Assembly (NCBI RefSeq): GCF_001509795.1
Contig: NZ_LLZN01000113.1
Coordinates: 124,001-188,000, forward strand
DNA length: 64,000 bases
Reading direction: 5' to 3'
Source: Streptomyces sp. NRRL WC-3605
GTDB taxonomy: Bacteria > Actinomycetota > Actinomycetes > Streptomycetales > Streptomycetaceae
Shown piece after piece: positions 59,926 to 64,000 of this stretch. Numbering within the stretch: position 1 is the stretch's first letter; each line of letters begins with the position of its first letter. Below the pieces are notes generated by a model. The model was not told the origin of the DNA. It ran no database searches and saw nothing but the letters and a program-made list of their open reading frames with translations. Both the position numbers and the translations under genes were made by a program.

Positions 59926-60351
59926 GTGACCCTCTCTCCCCGACTGCCGTTCTTCGTCTACGGCACGCTGCGCCCCGGCGAGCCCCACCACGACACCCTG
60001 CTGCGCGGCCGCACCCTCACCGAGGAGCCGGGACGCCTGCGCGGAGCGCTGCTGTACGACGGCCCGGGCTACCCGTACGCCGTGGAGGAGCGGGGCGCCG
60101 GCACCGTCGAGGGCGACCTCGTCACCGTCCGCCCCGAGGACTACCCGGACCTGCTGGCCGCGCTCGACCGGCTGGAGGAGTACCGCCCGGGCGACCCGCG
60201 CAACCTCTACGAGCGCATCGCCCGCGAGGTGCTGCGCACCGGCGACGGCACGGCGGTCCGGGCCTGGGTGTACGTCGCCGCGCCCGCCGTCGCCGCCCGT
60301 CTGCGCACCCACGGCACACCGCTGGCGGGCGGCGACTGGAAGGCCCGGTGA
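59926..60351 (+). CDS. Gamma-glutamylcyclotransferase-like (AIG2) protein
   Basis: 141 residues. FFVYGTLRPGEPHHDTL gives the substrate loop, and the barrel continues to LEEYRPGDPRNLYERI. Family enzymes release 5-oxoproline from gamma-glutamyl amines or peptides. A GAGAAT box 15 bases before GTG 59926 points to a very short leader. Its 3' end abuts a CTAG-bounded scar. Confidence 0.88.
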   Translation: MTLSPRLPFFVYGTLRPGEPHHDTLLRGRTLTEEPGRLRGALLYDGPGYPYAVEERGAGTVEGDLVTVRPEDYPDLLAALDRLEEYRPGDPRNLYERIAREVLRTGDGTAVRAWVYVAAPAVAARLRTHGTPLAGGDWKAR

Positions 60352-60357
60352 GGGCTC

Positions 60358-60392
60358 CTAGGCCGTGTCTTGGTCGTGTCCGCACCCCCTAG
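60358..60392. mobile_element. CTAG-bounded 35-bp scar at the nasA stop (possible element relic)
   Basis: CTAGGCCGTGTCTTG on the left and, at the right, CACCCCCTAG; both ends are CTAG and resemble the ends of the 46608-46794 element (GTGTCTTG; CACCCCCTAG). At the right, CTAG forms the nasA stop, as at the VOC gene. It may be an excision remnant or a chance terminator hairpin. Confidence 0.35.
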
Positions 60393-62554
60393 CGTTCGGC
60401 CCTCTCCAGCCGCACCGCGCAGGTCTTGAACTCCGGCATCCGGGACGTCGGGTCGAGCGCCGGGTTGGTGAGCGTGTTGGCGCGGCCCTCGCCCGGCCAG
60501 TGGAACGGCATGAACACCGTGTCGGGGCGGATGCCGGACGTGACGCGGGCGGGGGCCACCGCCCGGCCCCGGCGCGAGACCACGGCCACCCGGTCGCCCT
60601 CGGCCACCCCGAGCCGCGCCGCCAGCCGCGGATGCAGCTCCACGAACGGCCCCGGCGCCGCACTGTTCAGCTCCTCGACCCGGCGGGTCTGCGCGCCCGA
60701 CTGGTACTGGGCCACGACCCGGCCCGTCGTCAGCAGCACCGGGTACTCCTCGTCGGGCTCTTCCGCCGCCGCCCGGTGTGTCACCGGCACGAACCGGGCC
60801 CGCCCGTCGGGCGTGGCGAACCGGTCCAGGAACAGCCGGGGCGTACCCGGGTGCGGGACGGCCCCCGCCTCGTCGCCGGCGGCGTCGTCCTCGCGGGCCG
60901 GATCGTCCGCGTGCTCGGTGACGCCGTCGGCGTCCGGTGGCGCGGGGCACGGCCAGAAGACGCCGTTCTCCTCCGCCAGCCGCTCGTAGGTGATCCCCGA
61001 GTAGTCCGCCGCACCGCCCGCGCTCGCCCGCCGCAGCTCCGCGAAGACCTCCTCCGCGTCGACGGGGAAGCCCTTCTCCAGCCCCTCGTCCGCGCCGAGC
61101 CGCGCCGCGAGCTCGTGCAGGACCTCCAGGTCGCTGCGCACCCCCGGCGGCGGGTCGATCGCCCGGCGGCGCAGGAGGACCCGGCCCTCCAGGTTCGTCG
61201 TCGTCCCCGTCTCCTCCGCCCACTGCGTCACCGGCAGCACCACGTCCGCGAGTTCGGCCGTCTCCGACAGCACGACGTCGCACACGGCGAGGAAGTCCAG
61301 CGACCTGATCCGCTCCTCGACGTGTGCGGCGCGCGGCGCCGACACCACCGGGTTGGAGCCCATGAGCAGCAGCGACCTGATGTCACCGCCCAGCGCGTCC
61401 AGCAGCTCGTACGCGCTGCGGCCGGGCCCCGGCAGCCGGTCCGGGTCGACGCCCCACACCCCGGCGACGTACCGCCGGGCGGCCGGGTCGTCCAGCTTGC
61501 GGTACCCGGGCAACTGGTCGGCCTTCTGGCCGTGTTCGCGTCCGCCCTGCCCGTTGCCCTGCCCGGTCAGGCAGCCGTAGCCGGACAGCGGCCGGCCCGC
61601 CCGGCCCGTCGCCAGGCACAGGTTGATCCAGGCGCCCACCGTGTCGGTGCCCTTGGACTGCTGCTCGGGCCCGCGCGCGGTCAGCACCATGGCGTGCTCC
61701 GGCGCGCAGAACATCCGCACCGCCTCCCGCAGTTCCGGAACGGACACCCCCGTGATCCGCTCCACGTACTCCGGCCAGTGCGCCATCGCCGCGGCCCGCG
61801 CGTCCTCCCAGCCGACCGTGCGCTCGCGCACGTACTCCTCGTCGACCCGGCCCTCGGCGACGACCAGGTGCAGCAGCCCGAGGGCCAGTGCGAGATCCGT
61901 GCCGGGGCGGGGCGCGAGGTGCAGATCGGCCTGTTCGGCCGTCTTCGTGCGGCGCGGGTCGACGACGATCAGGGTGCCGCCGTTGTCCCGCAGCTCCTGG
62001 AAGAAGCGCAGCGACGGCGGCATGGTCTCCGCGAGGTTGGAGCCGACGAGGATCACACAGCCGGTGCGCGGGATGTCCTCCAGCGGGAACGGCAGCCCCC
62101 GGTCCAGGCCGAACGCCCTGATCCCGGCCGCCGCCGCCGACGACATGCAGAAGCGGCCGTTGTAGTCGATCTGCGAGGTGCCGAGCACGATCCGCGCGAA
62201 CTTGCCGAGGCTGTACGCCTTCTCGTTGGTCAGCCCGCCCCCGCCGAACACCGCGCACGCGTCCGGGCCGTGCTCGGCGCGGGTGCGGGCCAGCCCTTCG
62301 GCGATCCGGTCGAGGGCCTCCGGCCAGCTCGCCGGCACGAGCGTGCCGCCGGACCGCACCAGCGGCGAGGTCAGCCGGACCCCGGAGGCCAGCACCGCGG
62401 GCGCCGTACGGCCCTTGCCGCACAGCGCGCCCCGGTTGACCGGGAAGTCCGGGCGCTCGACCACCGCGACGCCCCCGTCCCGCGTGGGCGTGAGGTTCAT
62501 ACCGCACTGCAGGGCGCAGTACGGGCAGTGCGTGGGCGTCGCGATGTTCGGCAT
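60389..62554 (-). CDS. nasA: Assimilatory nitrate reductase, molybdopterin type
   Basis: 721 residues. [4Fe-4S] ligands CPYCALQC (C10, C13, C17) and C45 (ALCGKG); the Mo-bis-MGD domain with NGRFCMSSAAAA and, at the C-terminus, the ADVVLPVTQWAEE and NPALDPTSRMPEFKTCAV molybdopterin-binding end. Reduces nitrate to nitrite for assimilation. No transporter is in the window. Stop is TAG within CTAG. Confidence 0.94.
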   Translation of the reverse strand: MPNIATPTHCPYCALQCGMNLTPTRDGGVAVVERPDFPVNRGALCGKGRTAPAVLASGVRLTSPLVRSGGTLVPASWPEALDRIAEGLARTRAEHGPDACAVFGGGGLTNEKAYSLGKFARIVLGTSQIDYNGRFCMSSAAAAGIRAFGLDRGLPFPLEDIPRTGCVILVGSNLAETMPPSLRFFQELRDNGGTLIVVDPRRTKTAEQADLHLAPRPGTDLALALGLLHLVVAEGRVDEEYVRERTVGWEDARAAAMAHWPEYVERITGVSVPELREAVRMFCAPEHAMVLTARGPEQQSKGTDTVGAWINLCLATGRAGRPLSGYGCLTGQGNGQGGREHGQKADQLPGYRKLDDPAARRYVAGVWGVDPDRLPGPGRSAYELLDALGGDIRSLLLMGSNPVVSAPRAAHVEERIRSLDFLAVCDVVLSETAELADVVLPVTQWAEETGTTTNLEGRVLLRRRAIDPPPGVRSDLEVLHELAARLGADEGLEKGFPVDAEEVFAELRRASAGGAADYSGITYERLAEENGVFWPCPAPPDADGVTEHADDPAREDDAAGDEAGAVPHPGTPRLFLDRFATPDGRARFVPVTHRAAAEEPDEEYPVLLTTGRVVAQYQSGAQTRRVEELNSAAPGPFVELHPRLAARLGVAEGDRVAVVSRRGRAVAPARVTSGIRPDTVFMPFHWPGEGRANTLTNPALDPTSRMPEFKTCAVRLERAER

Positions 62555-62657
62555 GCCGTTCAGCGTGCGTCGGCCGTGTTACGTGCGCGGCGGCTCCCCG
62601 GTTACACGGGCGGCACGGTGACCTCCCCGCGTGCGGCGGGCCGCCGTGAGGCTTCCG

Positions 62658-63335
62658 CTACCTGCCCGTGGCCAGCGCGTCCGCGACCCCGGTCTCGCGC
62701 CGGCCGAGGAAGCGCGGGTCCGGTTCGACGACGGCGTCCAGCGCCGCCTTGCCGGCCGCGAACAGCTCCCGCACGCCGCCGTAGTACCAGGTGACGTCGT
62801 GCCGGGCGGCCACCCCGACGCCGTAGCTCGCGACCCCGGCCTCCTCGCACAGCGCCACCGCCCGCCGGATGTGGAAGTCCTGGCTGATCAGCACCGCCTC
62901 GTCGACACCGAAGATCTTCTTGGCCCGGACGCAGGAGTCCCAGGTGTCGAAGCCCGCGTAGTCGCTGACGATCCGTGCGTCGGGCACCCCGTGCCGGATC
63001 AGGTAGGCGCGCATGGCGTCGGGCTCGTCGTAGTCCTCGCGGCTGTTGTCCCCGGTGACGAGGACGACCTCGATCCGTCCCGCCCGGTACAGCCGGGCCG
63101 CCGCGTCCAGCCGGTGCGCGAGATACGGGGAGGGCTCGCCGTCCCACAGTCCCGCCCCGAAGACGACGGCGACATCGGTGCGCGGCACGTCCGCCGCGGT
63201 GCGCAGCCGGCCGTCCGTGGCCAGCCGCGTCCAGGTCGCCGGCAGCAGCGCCAGGACACTCACCGCCATCACGGCCCGCACCAGCCGCCGGCGCCCGGCG
63301 CGGGTACGCGGCAGACGCGGCCTCCGCAGACGCAT
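62658..63335 (-). CDS. SanA/YdcF-family (DUF218) membrane protein
   Basis: 225 residues. A basic N-terminus and one membrane helix (LVRAVMAVSVLALLPATWTRL), then the DUF218 fold (VAVVFGAGLWDG... VTGDNSREDY, VLISQDFHIRRAVALC). In E. coli SanA affects envelope permeability; the activity is uncertain. Confidence 0.9.
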   Translation of the reverse strand: MRLRRPRLPRTRAGRRRLVRAVMAVSVLALLPATWTRLATDGRLRTAADVPRTDVAVVFGAGLWDGEPSPYLAHRLDAAARLYRAGRIEVVLVTGDNSREDYDEPDAMRAYLIRHGVPDARIVSDYAGFDTWDSCVRAKKIFGVDEAVLISQDFHIRRAVALCEEAGVASYGVGVAARHDVTWYYGGVRELFAAGKAALDAVVEPDPRFLGRRETGVADALATGR

Positions 63336-63360
63336 GCCGGCCCCCTTCCGGTACGGCTCC

Positions 63361-63583
63361 CCGTGAGCCCCCGGTTCCCAGGACGCCCCCGGGACGGGCG
63401 CGGTTCACCGGCCCCCGCGTGACGGTCTTCACCCCGCTCCTCCGGAACCGCAGGTCAGGTCCCCTCACACCGGCCCCGGGCCGGACCGTGAACCCGGCGT
63501 AAGAACCCGTCACCCCCGTGAAACGGCGCAGCAACCTCGCCCGGCCACGATCGGTCCATGACGGCGTCGAACCCCCTGCACGA
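63361..63583 (-). repeat. Chelatase leader region, inverted repeat copy B
   Basis: Includes the start codon of the chelatase gene and its upstream region; matches 56979-57131 in inverted orientation with two conserved blocks. See copy A. Confidence 0.65.
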
Positions 63584-64000
63584 CGAGTCCCCGACGGCCC
63601 CCCTCGACAGTACGGCGCACCTCATGAACCGGATCAGCAGCCAGCTCGCCCGCCAGCTCACCCTCGTCGGCCCCGACGGCAGGCGCCGCCCCAGCCTTCC
63701 CGCGCTCGTCGTCGTCGCCCACGGCAGCCGTGACCCGCGCGCCCTGCGGACCGTGACCGCGCTGCTCGACGAGGTCCGCGCGCTGCGCCCCGGACTGCCG
63801 GTGCACCTCGGGCACATCGAGCTGAACGAGCCGCTGCTCGCCGACACGCTCGCCACGCTCGGCGACCGGGAGGCGATCCTGGTGCCGCTCCTCCTCGGGC
63901 GCGGCTACCACATCAAGCGGGACATCCCGGAGACGGTCGCCGCCTCCCGGGTCCGCGGCCGGGTGGCCGGCGCGCTCGGCCCGCACCCGCTCCTCGCGGA
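63558..64000 (+). CDS. Sirohydrochlorin chelatase (CbiX/SirB), 3' end outside window
   Basis: First 147 codons of a frame with no stop. The chelatase N-terminal motif VVVAHGSRDPRA is at about residues 51-62, and LVPLLLGRGYHIKRDIPE carries the second His. It inserts iron or cobalt into sirohydrochlorin; siroheme is needed by NirB, consistent with this place beside nasA and nirB. ATG 63558. Confidence 0.88.
   Translation, partial: MTASNPLHDESPTAPLDSTAHLMNRISSQLARQLTLVGPDGRRRPSLPALVVVAHGSRDPRALRTVTALLDEVRALRPGLPVHLGHIELNEPLLADTLATLGDREAILVPLLLGRGYHIKRDIPETVAASRVRGRVAGALGPHPLLA

Overview
The window is high-GC actinobacterial DNA. Its gene content, GTG/TTG starts, leaderless promoters and gene order (leuA, a five-gene SCO2525-to-SCO2521-type operon, recO-uppS, zur-znuBCA, glyS, dusB, ppdK, nirBD, nasA) match the core chromosome of Streptomyces close to S. 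coelicolor. No plasmid, prophage, CRISPR array, rRNA or tRNA gene was seen. Gene calls rest on reading the translated proteins and recognising families; no search was run.

Layout. 1-9.5 kb: 3' part of leuA, a TerB-like gene, a VOC / UvrA-like ABC / AraC cassette, a SigE-type ECF sigma factor with its membrane partner, a tyrosine-phosphatase-like protein, a class A beta-lactamase apparently starting at ATT, and an acetyltransferase. 9.7-16.3 kb: a tightly packed operon of five genes known only by family number (methyltransferase, 616-aa protein, ParA-like ATPase with an altered P-loop, two unknown proteins), followed by a two-helix membrane protein. 16.25-17.8 kb: a HTH(DUF5753)/DUF397 pair with two divergent small genes. 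17.9-19.6 kb: recO and uppS. 19.6-23.3 kb: a secreted protein, then zur and the zinc ABC transporter genes with two Zur boxes. 23.4-29.9 kb: glyS, a maltokinase-cap protein, GNAT enzymes, a GH18 chitinase with a DasR-type repeat, an aldo/keto reductase and TetR regulator with a large palindrome. 29.9-37.6 kb: an FtsX-type ABC exporter, an MFS pump, dusB and a membrane sulfatase. 37.7-42.5 kb: two coupled glycoside hydrolases opposite a ROK regulator. 42.9-48.1 kb: ppdK, a ZIP transporter, a 187-bp MITE-like element, a VOC protein and an alpha/beta hydrolase. 48.7-57 kb: an excalibur/LAxTG surface protein, an SDR, nirD-nirB-FAD reductase under a GlnR site, a TSUP permease, and a class F sortase beside a surface protein. 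57-64 kb: an APH-like kinase, an M4 protease, a gamma-glutamylcyclotransferase-like protein, nasA, a SanA/YdcF protein and the start of a sirohydrochlorin chelatase.

How they work together. Nitrate assimilation is the clearest theme of the right end: NasA reduces nitrate, NirBD reduces nitrite, and the chelatase would make the siroheme NirB needs. Zinc homeostasis is self-contained (Zur, ZnuABC, possibly ZIP). The glycosidase pair plus ROK regulator look like a regulated sugar-use module. The most novel item is the SCO2525-2521 operon: a co-translated set with an ATPase whose usual catalytic P-loop lysine is arginine, and no known function. Structural surprises are the MITE-like element supplying a stop codon to its neighbour, a similar CTAG-bounded scar at the stop of nasA, and a decayed inverted copy of the chelatase leader 6.4 kb away.
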